A DNA stretch of 39,394 bases from Archaeoglobus sp. JdFR-27 (lineage in GTDB: Archaea; Halobacteriota; Archaeoglobi; Archaeoglobales; Archaeoglobaceae): NCBI GenBank assembly GCA_002011235.1, contig MTMO01000025.1, forward strand, positions 1-39,394, written 5' to 3'. How positions within the stretch are numbered: position 1 is the stretch's first letter; every line of letters starts with the position of its first letter. The notes beneath the pieces were generated by a model that saw nothing but the letters and a program-made list of their open reading frames with translations, did no database searches and was not told the origin of the DNA. The position numbers were made by a program, and so were the translations under genes. This document shows positions 9,494 through 18,341 of this stretch, one piece after another.

Positions 9494-10225
9494 ATGTTAA
9501 AGGATTGGATAGAAAGGAAAAACGATCGAAAATATGCATACAACTTTGCAACAATCAGCGAGCTCACAAGTTACGTTTACTGCCCAAGGCTTTGCTACTT
9601 CCGACAAAGATACGGTGAGCAGCCAGGCGTTCTGAATGCCGCCAAAGAGATTTACCTAAGCTTGAGAAAGGGTCTGGATCTGAAATGGGCAAGGAATAGA
9701 TTTCTGAACATTGGTGGAACCGAAGAGGTATTCGATGTTGCAAAAAGAGATTTCTTAATTAAGGATTCGCTCGAGGATTTAGAAGACTACAAACCGATGG
9801 ATTGGGAAGTTACGCTTGCATCAGAAAAGTACAGGTTGAAAGGGATTATCGATGAAATCGTGCTCAAAAATTCGGAGATTAAGCCATTAGCTATTTCCCT
9901 AAGAGGGCCCAAGGAGGGGGTTTGGTTTAAGGATGCCATAAAAGTTGTCTCTCAAATTATGCTCATGAATGAAGAGAATAGGATGGTAAATCTTTCTGGA
10001 GGTAAGATTGAAGGGGGTTTGGTTTACTACTGCTTCGATGGTAAGATAAGAGAAGTAAAGCTGGACAGAAGAATGAGATTTCACGTGATCAAACTTGTGG
10101 AGAGAGTTCTGAGACTAAAAAAGGGGTTCATTCCAGAAAGAATCGAGGGGAAGAAGTGCCAAAACTGTGGTTATAAGAGGGACTGTCAAACTACAGCCAG
10201 TACATTTGCTTCGAAATTTCTTTAA
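9494..10225 (+). CDS. Cas4-like (DUF83) Fe-S protein with degenerate nuclease site
   Basis: A 243-residue protein with the Cas4/AddB-type layout: an N-terminal SYVYCPRLCYFR with Cys30 (and Cys34) and a C-terminal cluster CQNCGYKRDC (Cys222, 225, 231), so the four Fe-S ligands are present. The PD-(D/E)XK core keeps GIIDEI (Asp120), but the expected E-x-K strand reads P-L-A-I-S (Ala133, Ser135). The Q-x-x-x-Y motif has lost its Tyr (VSQIMLM). It may therefore be a nuclease-dead Fe-S protein that binds DNA or a partner. There is no CRISPR array or other cas gene nearby. I use ATG 9494; a TTG at 9482 would add four residues. It follows pscS in the same direction with 93 bp between. Confidence 0.75.
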   Translation: MLKDWIERKNDRKYAYNFATISELTSYVYCPRLCYFRQRYGEQPGVLNAAKEIYLSLRKGLDLKWARNRFLNIGGTEEVFDVAKRDFLIKDSLEDLEDYKPMDWEVTLASEKYRLKGIIDEIVLKNSEIKPLAISLRGPKEGVWFKDAIKVVSQIMLMNEENRMVNLSGGKIEGGLVYYCFDGKIREVKLDRRMRFHVIKLVERVLRLKKGFIPERIEGKKCQNCGYKRDCQTTASTFASKFL

Positions 10226-10256
10226 AATTTGGAGGTAAAATATAAATTTTAAAAAG

Positions 10257-11564
10257 CTATTTCAGCTCATCAAATGCCTTTTTGTGCTTGTAACGCGAGA
10301 TCGCTATAGCGGCTGCTCCACCTCCACCAATAATAATCGCAACTACAGCCCCTATAAGCACAAGTCTGTCTCTCTGCTCAAAGAAGAAGAGTTGAGGAGT
10401 TGGGCTCTGTGTAGGGGTAGGAGTGGGTGTTGGGGTTGGCGTTTTCTTTGCCTCATCAATCTTTTTCCTCAACTCCGCTATGAGCGAGTTTGCCTGCATT
10501 GTCAAGGCAGCCGTTTCGTTAATGATGTTGTTCGATCTCTTTATAACGTCGTCGAATTTGTCCTTTTCCAGATAGTCTGCTGTCTTATCGTTTTTCTCAA
10601 CCAAGTTCGTATATTTGCTCTTTAAGGTGATTAACTGAAACTCGTAGCTTGAGACTGGTATATTTTCATCTTTGGCCTCCCTGATTGTATAATCGAACTG
10701 CACAAGTGCAACTGATAGTTTCTCAAGTTCATTTCCAGCTTTTTCGTAGATGAAGTTTGCTTCTGACTTAGATAGCTCAAAGGCAGCTTTACCAAGTAAA
10801 TCTTCAACATTTGTTAGCTTATCGTCCGCATTTGAGTAATCTCCAATTTTGTAGTAATTCTCGGCAACTGTTAGATTGTCTCTCGCTTTTTCTAAATAAT
10901 CCTTTGCTTCTGCCGTAACTGCTCCTTCCTCCTCAAGCTCATTAGCTCTTTTCTGGAGGTTTGTGTACTTTTGCTTAAGAGTATCTATGTCCTCCGTAAA
11001 TTGATTGAGATTGAAGACTTTTATTTCAACTAGTGGTAAGGCGTTGGCATCTGCATCCGAGATTTCGACATAGAGTGCTTTAACCGCTTCAAGCCTTTTT
11101 TGAGCAGTTGGAACTATCCCTTTAACTACCACTTCGATATAATCCACACCATACTGGGCTGTATCCCCTATTCTAAAAGACATTTTTACAGTTCCGTCTA
11201 GAAGATCACAGGCATCTTCAGGGTTTTGACATTTTCCATTCACATACTGGTGTTTTATAGATGCTCCTGTTGCTAAAAAAACTGTAGCTTCAAGAGTGGC
11301 TGTATCAAGTGAAGAATATAAGGTATAATAACGATACACAGAACCTTCCCCATCTAAAGCCGTTTTCTTGCTTTCTGAGGCAGGCCTTATATAATATATA
11401 AACTCAAGTCTCTCTCCAGGCTGGTAATACTCTTTTTCAACACCCTGTGGTGTTGGATTTCCAAAATCACTTGAATTAAGATGTTCGATAGCCATAACAA
11501 GTGGCATACTCGATACCGATATGATAAAAATTACTAAAAAATTAATTAGTATCCTCTTCTTCAT
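10257..11564 (-). CDS. Secreted, membrane-anchored coiled-coil protein with Pro/Thr linker
   Basis: A 435-residue surface protein. An N-terminal signal peptide (KKR, hydrophobic core, cleavage near VMA at 23-25) precedes a beta-rich domain with a CQNPEDAC cysteine pair. A long helical/coiled-coil region (about 190-375) follows, then a repeated TPTPTP linker (about 377-391), a membrane helix (about 400-422) with GGGGAAA, and a basic cytosolic tail. It should be anchored in the membrane with most of the chain outside. Its ATG follows an AGGAGGG site that overlaps the cetZ stop region, so it is the second gene of a cetZ operon. This suggests a physical or developmental link between the tubulin-like filament and the envelope, which is inference. 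Confidence 0.75.
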   Translation of the reverse strand: MKKRILINFLVIFIISVSSMPLVMAIEHLNSSDFGNPTPQGVEKEYYQPGERLEFIYYIRPASESKKTALDGEGSVYRYYTLYSSLDTATLEATVFLATGASIKHQYVNGKCQNPEDACDLLDGTVKMSFRIGDTAQYGVDYIEVVVKGIVPTAQKRLEAVKALYVEISDADANALPLVEIKVFNLNQFTEDIDTLKQKYTNLQKRANELEEEGAVTAEAKDYLEKARDNLTVAENYYKIGDYSNADDKLTNVEDLLGKAAFELSKSEANFIYEKAGNELEKLSVALVQFDYTIREAKDENIPVSSYEFQLITLKSKYTNLVEKNDKTADYLEKDKFDDVIKRSNNIINETAALTMQANSLIAELRKKIDEAKKTPTPTPTPTPTQSPTPQLFFFEQRDRLVLIGAVVAIIIGGGGAAAIAISRYKHKKAFDELK

Positions 11565-11573
11565 ATTACCCTC

Positions 11574-12746
11574 CTAGAAAAGAGGTTCTATATCCTCATC
11601 AAACAAGGCAAGGGTTTTTTCAAGTCTGCTCTTTTCTGCCCCCTCAACCTCTTCTTTGGCTTCAGCAGCTAGCCTTTGAAGTTGCTTTACTCTCGGGATA
11701 TCAGTTACATTTGCAAGAACGACTAAAGCGGCGACGTACTTCGTTCTCCTTGTCGGATAGTCTCCTGCTCTAACCTCCACTCCAGAGATTTGCTCTTCTA
11801 ACCATAGTTTGGCTTTCTCAATTCCTTTCCTGTCAAGGTGCTCAGGTGGTCCAGCCACCAGAACGAGGGCTTTTTCAGCACTTTTGATGTTGCAAGGAAC
11901 AGAAAGCCTGCCCAGGGCTGCTCTTCTAACCAGAGAGGCTATTTTCATCGATTTATCCTCATCATAAGTGCCCTTTTCTTCTCTCTTGAAAAGTCCCTTA
12001 AGTCTGAATCTCCTTTTCTTCTCCCCCGTTTCAGCCATTGATGTTGCATAACCAATAGATGAGATTCCTCCTCCCTTAAACGTGTTTATTACTTCAGAAC
12101 TGTCTACAACCATTTCACCAACCATTCCCTCTTCTATCGGCTCTCCTGCCCTTGCGAGAATAGCTAACCTCCTTACTATCTCCTCATTTATCTTAGCAAA
12201 CGATTCTTTAAGGCTAGCTCCTTCAAATTTCCACGCTCCATTGTCGATGAGGATTAGATTGTCAACATATTTTAAGAGAGTGATTACACTTCTAGCTGCA
12301 TTTAATGAGTAAAGTTTGCCCTCTTCGGGAGCGGGAAGAATTCCGACCGCATATACTGGCTCGGAGTACATCTCGCTGAGATATCTTGCAAGAACCGGGC
12401 TCCCCCCACTACCAGTTCCTCCTCCAAGCCCGGTGATGATTAGAAAAGCATCAACATCGTGGGTTCCTTTCTCATCTATCGCGTTCAGTATTGTTTCAAT
12501 TTCATCTTGGGCAATTTTTGCACCCATTTTGTTATCAGTTCCAACTCCATGACCTTTGACAACAGTCTGACCGATGAGGATCCTATCTTTCATTGGTATA
12601 TGATTGAGGCCCATCAAATCTGTTCTAGCGGTATTCACAGCAAGAGTATGGAGCTTTATTCCCGCTCCTCTCTTTTTCTCATTCTCGACAAATAAATCGA
12701 GGATCTTGCCTCCTGCCTGCCCGAAACCAATTGCAAAGAATCTCAT
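11574..12746 (-). CDS. cetZ: CetZ tubulin-like cell-shape GTPase
   Basis: A 390-residue member of the archaeal CetZ group of the tubulin/FtsZ superfamily, GTP-dependent polymers that control cell shape in haloarchaea. The N-terminal IGFGQAGGK (6-14) and the tubulin signature GLGGGTGSGGSP (106-117) bind GTP. The Asn/Ala stretch AVNTARTDL is the usual CetZ nucleotide contact. Residues about 240-265 carry a very basic insertion (KKRRFRLKGLFKREEK) in the C-terminal domain. The C-terminus ends acidic-hydrophobic (DEDIEPLF), a possible partner-binding tail like that of FtsZ. A GGTGAAAA site precedes the ATG. It is followed after nine bases by a membrane-anchored surface protein. Confidence 0.9.
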   Translation of the reverse strand: MRFFAIGFGQAGGKILDLFVENEKKRGAGIKLHTLAVNTARTDLMGLNHIPMKDRILIGQTVVKGHGVGTDNKMGAKIAQDEIETILNAIDEKGTHDVDAFLIITGLGGGTGSGGSPVLARYLSEMYSEPVYAVGILPAPEEGKLYSLNAARSVITLLKYVDNLILIDNGAWKFEGASLKESFAKINEEIVRRLAILARAGEPIEEGMVGEMVVDSSEVINTFKGGGISSIGYATSMAETGEKKRRFRLKGLFKREEKGTYDEDKSMKIASLVRRAALGRLSVPCNIKSAEKALVLVAGPPEHLDRKGIEKAKLWLEEQISGVEVRAGDYPTRRTKYVAALVVLANVTDIPRVKQLQRLAAEAKEEVEGAEKSRLEKTLALFDEDIEPLF

Positions 12747-12968
12747 TTTTTCACCTTTTCTTTGTTGTTATCCGATTTACAATTTAAGGCTTTCTGTTAA
12801 TGATAATGATATAATTATAATCCAGCCTGAACTTAAACTTTTTGGAAATTTAGCATCGATTTCGGGAAAAATATTTTCGTTTTTTGTTTATCGCAAAGGT
12901 TGATGCCTTTCTTGAATTCAAAATTTTAGCTATAAGAACGTTTTACTATAGATAACCCAACTGAATTT

Positions 12969-13967
12969 TTACAGAATTTCATCAATTTTATGATTGTTCC
13001 AATCCCTGATTCCAAGCAAAATTTCAAATTCTTGCGGAGATAGTACGGGTTTTTCATATTTCTCATAGTCGTCATAGGTTATTCTTGGGCATGCAGTATT
13101 CACATAAAAGCCATATGGGAAATTTGCCAGCCCCTCTGGGAGGATTTCGTTGAAAAGAAGGATGTCTGAATTTATTCCCTTATTTTTAGCAGCTAATTTC
13201 AGTTTTAAAGCTAATGATATCCTCTTCTGGCCTATTTTAGACGATACAACTATGCCTACTCCTTCTCCCAATTTCTGCATTGCTCTTGAGATCTGAATAA
13301 ATCTTTTTTTCAAAAAATCCTCGACAAACTCTTTATCAAAAACATTAAACTCGTTTGCTAAAGGATTGAAGAAATAAACCTTTTTACCAGTATAAATGGC
13401 TGCTCCCTTTGGGTGAAAGGTACCATCGCCGATAAATAGAATTGCTTCAGCACCGGTTTTTTTCAAAATTGAGTAATTGCATCCGAGAATTTGGCCTGGA
13501 ATTTTGATTCTTCCTTTTCCTTCACTTAATTTAACCTCTATTCCTTTTTCTTCCAAAAATTTTTTCACTTCAGGGAACTTCCAAGCATAATGTGCGGTTC
13601 CAGCCAGAGCAATTTTTTTTTCTTCTATCTTATCCACCCAATTCAATAGATTTCCAATTTCATAGTCGTAACGGTAGGGTACATAAATAACCCTTTTAAC
13701 CGATTTAATGGGAAGATGGGCAAAGTGAACAAGAATATCAACCTCTTTAAGGAGTTCTAAATCAACATCGCATGCTCCGTAAGAAGCAGAACCAGATACT
13801 ATAACTTCATAGCCCTTGTCCTTAAAATTTTTAGTGATCTCTTTTGAAAAGAATTTCAATCCGTCAGGAAGCTGGATCCCTACTCTTTTAACCCTCTTCT
13901 TTTCGAGTTCACTAAATACTCTAGAGAAGTCTATTCTTTCGAGAGTTTTTCTGAAAGTAGTTTTCAT
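12969..13967 (-). CDS. dph2: Diphthamide synthase catalytic subunit Dph2
   Basis: A 332-residue radical-SAM-like [4Fe-4S] enzyme that transfers the 3-amino-3-carboxypropyl group of SAM to the diphthamide histidine of elongation factor 2. The three cluster cysteines that define archaeal Dph2 are visible: Cys66 (YGACDVD), Cys163 (LGCNYS) and Cys293 (NTACPRI). The N-terminal GIQLPDGLK and DGTFHPKGA are also family marks. Length is typical. It lies 31 bases downstream of ppsA on the same strand and may be read from the same transcript; no good ribosome site is visible. Confidence 0.93.
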   Translation of the reverse strand: MKTTFRKTLERIDFSRVFSELEKKRVKRVGIQLPDGLKFFSKEITKNFKDKGYEVIVSGSASYGACDVDLELLKEVDILVHFAHLPIKSVKRVIYVPYRYDYEIGNLLNWVDKIEEKKIALAGTAHYAWKFPEVKKFLEEKGIEVKLSEGKGRIKIPGQILGCNYSILKKTGAEAILFIGDGTFHPKGAAIYTGKKVYFFNPLANEFNVFDKEFVEDFLKKRFIQISRAMQKLGEGVGIVVSSKIGQKRISLALKLKLAAKNKGINSDILLFNEILPEGLANFPYGFYVNTACPRITYDDYEKYEKPVLSPQEFEILLGIRDWNNHKIDEIL

Positions 13968-13998
13968 AAAATATTAAGTTAATAAATCTATAATAAAT

Positions 13999-16254
13999 CT
14001 ATAGCTTCCTCAACTTGTCAAGCATTATTTTTCTCTCAATCCTGTAGATTGTTTCTCTCACTGCTTTTACGGCATCCTGATTTGCTGATACGCTATCTAT
14101 TCCAAGTTCCACGAGCTTTTCCACCACATGTGGGTAGCTTCCCGCCTGTCCGCATATCGATGTTTTTACTCCATACTCTCTGCAAACCTTTATAACCATC
14201 TCAATCAGCTTCATAACCGCTGGATGGGTCTCATCGAAGAGGTAAGCTACGTTTTCGTTGTTTCTATCAACGGCGAGAGTGTACTGAGTTAGATCGTTCG
14301 TACCAAAGGATATGAAATCAAGGCCTTCCTTAACCAGGTCCTCTATTATTAAGGCCGATGCAGGGGTTTCAACCATGATGCCAAATTCTATCTTGTTCAA
14401 AGGGATTCCCTCTTCGAGCAATATCCTTTTAGCCTTTCTTACCTCTTCAACGTTTGAGACTAGAGGTAACATTATTCCAACGTTAGTTAATCCTTCATCG
14501 ATTAATTTCTTAATTGCCCTGAACTCAGCTCTTAAATGCTCTTCTTCGAAAAGATCCCTTCTTATACCTCTAAATCCAAGCATCGGATTTGCCTCGATCG
14601 GTTCATCCTCTCCACCTTCCATGGCTCTGAACTCATCTGTGGGAGCATCGAGAGTTCTTATCCAAACCGGCTTCGGATAGAATGCTTTCAACACTTTCCT
14701 CATCTCTTTGTAAAGGGCATCGATGTAGAGGTCCATCTGTCCTTCCTTTATATACTTCATAGGATGCTTATCCAAGCCGAGAACCATGTGCTCGATCCTG
14801 AAAAGTCCTACTCCATCCGCTCCAGTAGCTGCCGCTCTTTCTGCAGCATCAGGAATTGAGACGTTGACTTTTACCTCAGTAGCGGTGATAAGAGGGGCTG
14901 ATGCTGCGAGTTCTACTTTCTCCTCTTTTTTAACCTCGGCAACAGAACCTGCGTAGACTATACCCTTCTCACCATCTACAGTAACCATCATTCCATCTTT
15001 CAAAATCTGGGTTGCTTTCTTTGTCCCTACAACAGCTGGAACGCCCAATTCCCTAGATACTATGGCTGCATGACATGTCATACCTCCTTCATCAGTAACG
15101 ATTGCTGCGGCCCTTCTCATAGCAGGAACCATATCTGGAGTGGTCATTGTTGTGACAAGAATGTCCCCTTCTTGAACCTTAGATATCTCCTTCTCACCTT
15201 TTATCACCTTCACAACCCCAGTACCGAACCCAGGGGATGCTCCTAGACCTTTAATGAGTACTTCTGCTTCACTTTCTTCAGTCATTTCTTCAGTCTCTGT
15301 CTTCTTTTTTATAGTTGTTACAGGCCTGGATTGAACTATGAATATCTTCCCATTTTCTATTGCCCATTCAACATCTTGGGGGGTTCCATAATGTGATTCT
15401 ATAATTTCTCCAATCTCTACAAGCTTTAAAACCTCTTCATCACTGAGGACTCTCTCCTTTGCTTTCTTCTCATCAAGCTCGATTTCAACAGTCTTACCGT
15501 TCTTTTTTGTTATCATCATCGATTTTTCACCGACTTTTACATCAACAAGTTTCCTCTTCACCCTGTCAAAAACATACGTATCTGGGGTCACCTTTCCACT
15601 GACTATCGCTTCTCCCAGTCCAAAAACTGCCTCCACTATCGTAAGAAGCTCGCCCGTAACAGGGTGTGATGTGAACATGACTCCACTCTTTTCGCTGTTC
15701 ACCATTTTCTGCACAACAACAGCTATGCTTACATCTTCATGCTTGAAGCCTTTCTGGACTCTATAATATATCGCCCTAGGTGTATAAAGGCTGCTCCAGC
15801 ATTTCCTAACATAATGAATTAGATTTTTTTCATCAACGTTTAAAAATGTGTCCTGTTGTCCGGCAAAGCTTGCACCCGGCAGATCTTCAGCTGTAGCAGA
15901 GCTCCTCACAGCAACGTAAACCTTTGATCCTTCAAGCTTAACCAGTTGCTCATAAGCAGCTTTAATCTCCTTTTTTATATCTTCTGGAATGGGTGTGGAT
16001 TCTACTAACTTTCTTATTCTCTGAGAGACCTTCGATAGGGTTTCGGTATCTTCAACATCAAGATTTTCAAGTTCTTTTTCAATTTTCTCCTTTATTCCTG
16101 TTTTTTCAATAAAATCGCGATAAGTTTTGCTGTCGATAACAAACCCATTTGGAACCGGTATTTCATTCCTGAACATCTCACCAAGGTTTGCTCCTTTCCC
16201 TCCCACTACAGGGACATCCTGTTTGCCAATCTCATTGAACCAGAGTACGCCCAT
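13999..16254 (-). CDS. ppsA: Phosphoenolpyruvate synthase
   Basis: A 751-residue pyruvate, water dikinase that makes PEP from pyruvate and ATP for gluconeogenesis. An N-terminal ATP-grasp domain (GGKGANLGEM near 18; VAVRSSATAEDLPGASFAGQ at 114-133) is followed by the phosphohistidine domain with the catalytic His395 in GGMTCHAAIVSRELG. The C-terminal PEP-binding barrel has GVGLFRIEH near 481 and the conserved Cys701 in TSICGQAGSYP. A Lys/Glu-rich linker (316-330) separates the ATP-grasp and His domains. It is divergent from the membrane protein at 16590 and upstream of dph2. Confidence 0.95.
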   Translation of the reverse strand: MGVLWFNEIGKQDVPVVGGKGANLGEMFRNEIPVPNGFVIDSKTYRDFIEKTGIKEKIEKELENLDVEDTETLSKVSQRIRKLVESTPIPEDIKKEIKAAYEQLVKLEGSKVYVAVRSSATAEDLPGASFAGQQDTFLNVDEKNLIHYVRKCWSSLYTPRAIYYRVQKGFKHEDVSIAVVVQKMVNSEKSGVMFTSHPVTGELLTIVEAVFGLGEAIVSGKVTPDTYVFDRVKRKLVDVKVGEKSMMITKKNGKTVEIELDEKKAKERVLSDEEVLKLVEIGEIIESHYGTPQDVEWAIENGKIFIVQSRPVTTIKKKTETEEMTEESEAEVLIKGLGASPGFGTGVVKVIKGEKEISKVQEGDILVTTMTTPDMVPAMRRAAAIVTDEGGMTCHAAIVSRELGVPAVVGTKKATQILKDGMMVTVDGEKGIVYAGSVAEVKKEEKVELAASAPLITATEVKVNVSIPDAAERAAATGADGVGLFRIEHMVLGLDKHPMKYIKEGQMDLYIDALYKEMRKVLKAFYPKPVWIRTLDAPTDEFRAMEGGEDEPIEANPMLGFRGIRRDLFEEEHLRAEFRAIKKLIDEGLTNVGIMLPLVSNVEEVRKAKRILLEEGIPLNKIEFGIMVETPASALIIEDLVKEGLDFISFGTNDLTQYTLAVDRNNENVAYLFDETHPAVMKLIEMVIKVCREYGVKTSICGQAGSYPHVVEKLVELGIDSVSANQDAVKAVRETIYRIERKIMLDKLRKL

Positions 16255-16589
16255 CGTCTCACCTGTGCTTCGGTATACTCAAGATAATAAAAGACTTTTT
16301 ATCCTTATGTTTCGATTGCTTCAGTTACCCAGATTTGCACTTTGGAGGTTGGTTTCCAAATTTGGTTTTTCAAAAATTTGGTTTCTAAATTCAGACGGGT
16401 CTTCTGATTCACATGCTTTACTTAAACTCAATAGAGCCGCAAAATTTTCTCAATAAAACATCAGGTGATTCATAATTTGAATTTTGAGAGTTGTTCAAAA
16501 AATCACAAACTAAAACATAAACTCATAAAAAATCCAAAGATTTTTAGATTCAAGGTAACTCTTAAAAAGTTAAAACTGAAAGATAAACT
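16255..16589. other. Divergent promoter region between ppsA and a membrane protein gene
   Basis: No gene is seen here. A CCAAATTTGG palindrome near 16350 is followed by AAAAATTTGG, a possible operator-like repeat. CTTAAAAAG at about 16561 lies near 28 bases before ATG 16590, the spacing expected for a TATA box of a leaderless transcript. Confidence 0.4.
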
Positions 16590-17762
16590 ATGGATCCGGT
16601 TACAGAAAAAAAGTGGCTTTGTCTTTTTATAATTCTCGGCGGAATTGGAACGAGTTTAATGGTGAACGTTCCTGCGATTTTTCTGGGATACGGCTTCGCT
16701 TACCTAACAATGCTCCTGGCAGCCTGGCTTTTTAAGCCAAGAGATGCCTTTCTTGCTGTCCTTGGAGCTACAATCCTGGCTCTTCCATTCTTGATTTTGC
16801 CAAAATCAGGATTTATCGAGGTGGCTTTGCTCAATGTCTTAGTGCGGCCTATTGTGACCTATCCAGCATCGATTATAAGGTGGAGGGGTGGCTTGCTCGT
16901 TTCAGCTCTAAGTTTGACAGCTTTGGAAGGGGTTGCTGCCTTGGCAATTGCGATTCTTTACTATGGCGATGATGGAATTCATACCGGGCTAGCGGTCTTT
17001 GGATTGTTCCTCGCTCCCTTTGCTTACGCAATCTACGGATCTCTGGAGAGGAGAAGTAGTGAGAAAATTGTGGGGGCTTTTGGAGGGTTTATTGCAAGTA
17101 TGGCCTTTTACTTCTCTCTGTTTACCTTTCCTGCAGTTCCAACAGTTCTCTTTTCAGTTATTGCCTTGCTTCTACTCCTCTACTGGTTAGTAAGACGTGA
17201 GAGGGTTACGATCCCAGCAATCGGAATTATAATTGTCGTCATTGGACTGGCTTTAGGTGGAAATGCGATCCAAGCGAATCTTAAAACCGCTCTTTATCCC
17301 TTCGAGCCCTCGAGCTGGACTGACCTTCGATGGACACAAGATAATTCAAGCTGTATTCAAACAACTAACGTTTTTGAATACACCCACACACCATCCAGGC
17401 TGAGAATCGTTGATACTTGCGTCGAAACTGTCGGTGTGGTTAAAATCCCACCCTTCATCGCTGGAGATGGGGATTACTGTTTTGATGTCGTGCCAGAAAA
17501 TAAGAATCTCCTCGGAATTGGAAACCTCATTCTCAGAAAAGGTGGTCTACACATCGAGGTTGTTCCAGCCGATCAAGAAAGGGTGCTTGGGGAGATTGGA
17601 GGTGTTTGTCCAGGAGATGTGGTAAGGGTTAGGGGTGTTTGGGTTATAGATACCGATCATGGAATGTGGACGGAGATTCATCCGGCTGAGAAAATCGAGG
17701 TTATAAAGGCAAGCAATAAAAGATGGCCCGAATGCGTTATAGGAATGGAACTTGAGGAGTAG
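16590..17762 (+). CDS. Multi-span membrane protein with exported Cys-containing C-terminal domain
   Basis: A 390-residue protein I do not recognise by name. The first 230 residues hold about seven hydrophobic segments. The remaining 160 form a soluble, probably extracellular domain with cysteines (SSCIQ, DTCVE, DYCFD, GGVCPGD, PECV) that could form disulphides. Its later part GDVVRVRGVWVIDTDHGMWTEIHPAEKI resembles small OB/beta-sandwich modules ending in W-x-E-I-H-P that are seen in secreted bacterial and archaeal proteins. No enzyme motif was found. The likely leaderless ATG is about 28 bases after a TATA-like CTTAAAAAG. It stands alone. Confidence 0.65.
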   Translation: MDPVTEKKWLCLFIILGGIGTSLMVNVPAIFLGYGFAYLTMLLAAWLFKPRDAFLAVLGATILALPFLILPKSGFIEVALLNVLVRPIVTYPASIIRWRGGLLVSALSLTALEGVAALAIAILYYGDDGIHTGLAVFGLFLAPFAYAIYGSLERRSSEKIVGAFGGFIASMAFYFSLFTFPAVPTVLFSVIALLLLLYWLVRRERVTIPAIGIIIVVIGLALGGNAIQANLKTALYPFEPSSWTDLRWTQDNSSCIQTTNVFEYTHTPSRLRIVDTCVETVGVVKIPPFIAGDGDYCFDVVPENKNLLGIGNLILRKGGLHIEVVPADQERVLGEIGGVCPGDVVRVRGVWVIDTDHGMWTEIHPAEKIEVIKASNKRWPECVIGMELEE

Positions 17763-17845
17763 TTGGGTTTGATTTAAGTAGATAACTTTGTTTTTTTATA
17801 ATTTCTTCACCCTCGCGTCCTTCTCTAATTTTTTCACTAATTTTA

Positions 17846-17899
17846 ATTTGAGTTGAGTTGACTCGTTTTCTTATTTGAGTTGAGTTGACTCGTTTTCTT
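17846..17899. repeat. Perfect 27-bp tandem duplication
   Basis: Two identical 27-bp copies (17846-17872 and 17873-17899), each containing TTGAGTTGAGTTGACTCG. They lie in the gene-free stretch between the membrane protein and the transposase remnant. They may be a replication-slippage duplication or a paired binding site. Confidence 0.8.
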
Positions 17900-18112
17900 T
17901 GTTCTTCTTTCATTTCTTGCTCTGGCCTCAAGGCTTTTCAAATTCAAAGTTTTTAATCCAGAGCACTCAGATAATTTAAATTAGAGCAAATAAACAAATA
18001 TGATATCTAAACAGGGTGATTTGTGCAGAGTTGCCGTTAATTGCTATGGATTAATTTTTAGGGTGCTTACATAATCGATTGCCTAATCTCCTTTTTCACA
18101 CTTCTAAATAAT
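17900..18112. other. Gene-free stretch before the transposase remnant
   Basis: No intact frame is seen. The stretch just before 18113 may contain further decayed transposase sequence, but I could not align it confidently. Confidence 0.3.
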
Positions 18113-18266
18113 CTTTCACCTTATTCCCCTGATCTGAATCCCATCGAGTTTGGCTGGAAGGATTTAAAAGAGAACTAAGCAGTATTCTTGATTTTGATGA
18201 GATGGTTGAAGATATGATGAAATTGCATTAAAGTTATTTGGAGAGGGGAAGTATTCAGGATATTGA
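18113..18266 (+). pseudogene. IS630-family transposase C-terminal remnant
   Basis: Conceptual translation from 18113 gives LSPYSPDLNPIEFGWKDLK, the conserved C-terminal DDE block of IS630/Tc1-like transposases (PPYSPDLNPIE, with the last catalytic Glu). The frame then breaks. A neighbouring frame continues RELSSILDFDEMVEDMMKL and a third gives ALKLFGEGKYSGY before a stop at 18264-18266, the expected short tail of the enzyme. At least two frameshifts and loss of the N-terminal two thirds make it dead. It marks an old insertion between the membrane protein and the hydrolase. Confidence 0.8.
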
Positions 18267-18341
18267 GTTAAAAAATTTATATGTGCAGAAAATTAGAAGA
18301 ATAACTATAAAAAGAAATTAATACCTTTGAGGTGGCTAACG

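Noticed and set aside
9494-10225. Evidence of a CRISPR-Cas locus from the Cas4-like gene
   Set aside because: No repeat-spacer array or other cas gene is visible, and the nuclease residues are lost; solitary Cas4-like proteins are common in archaea.
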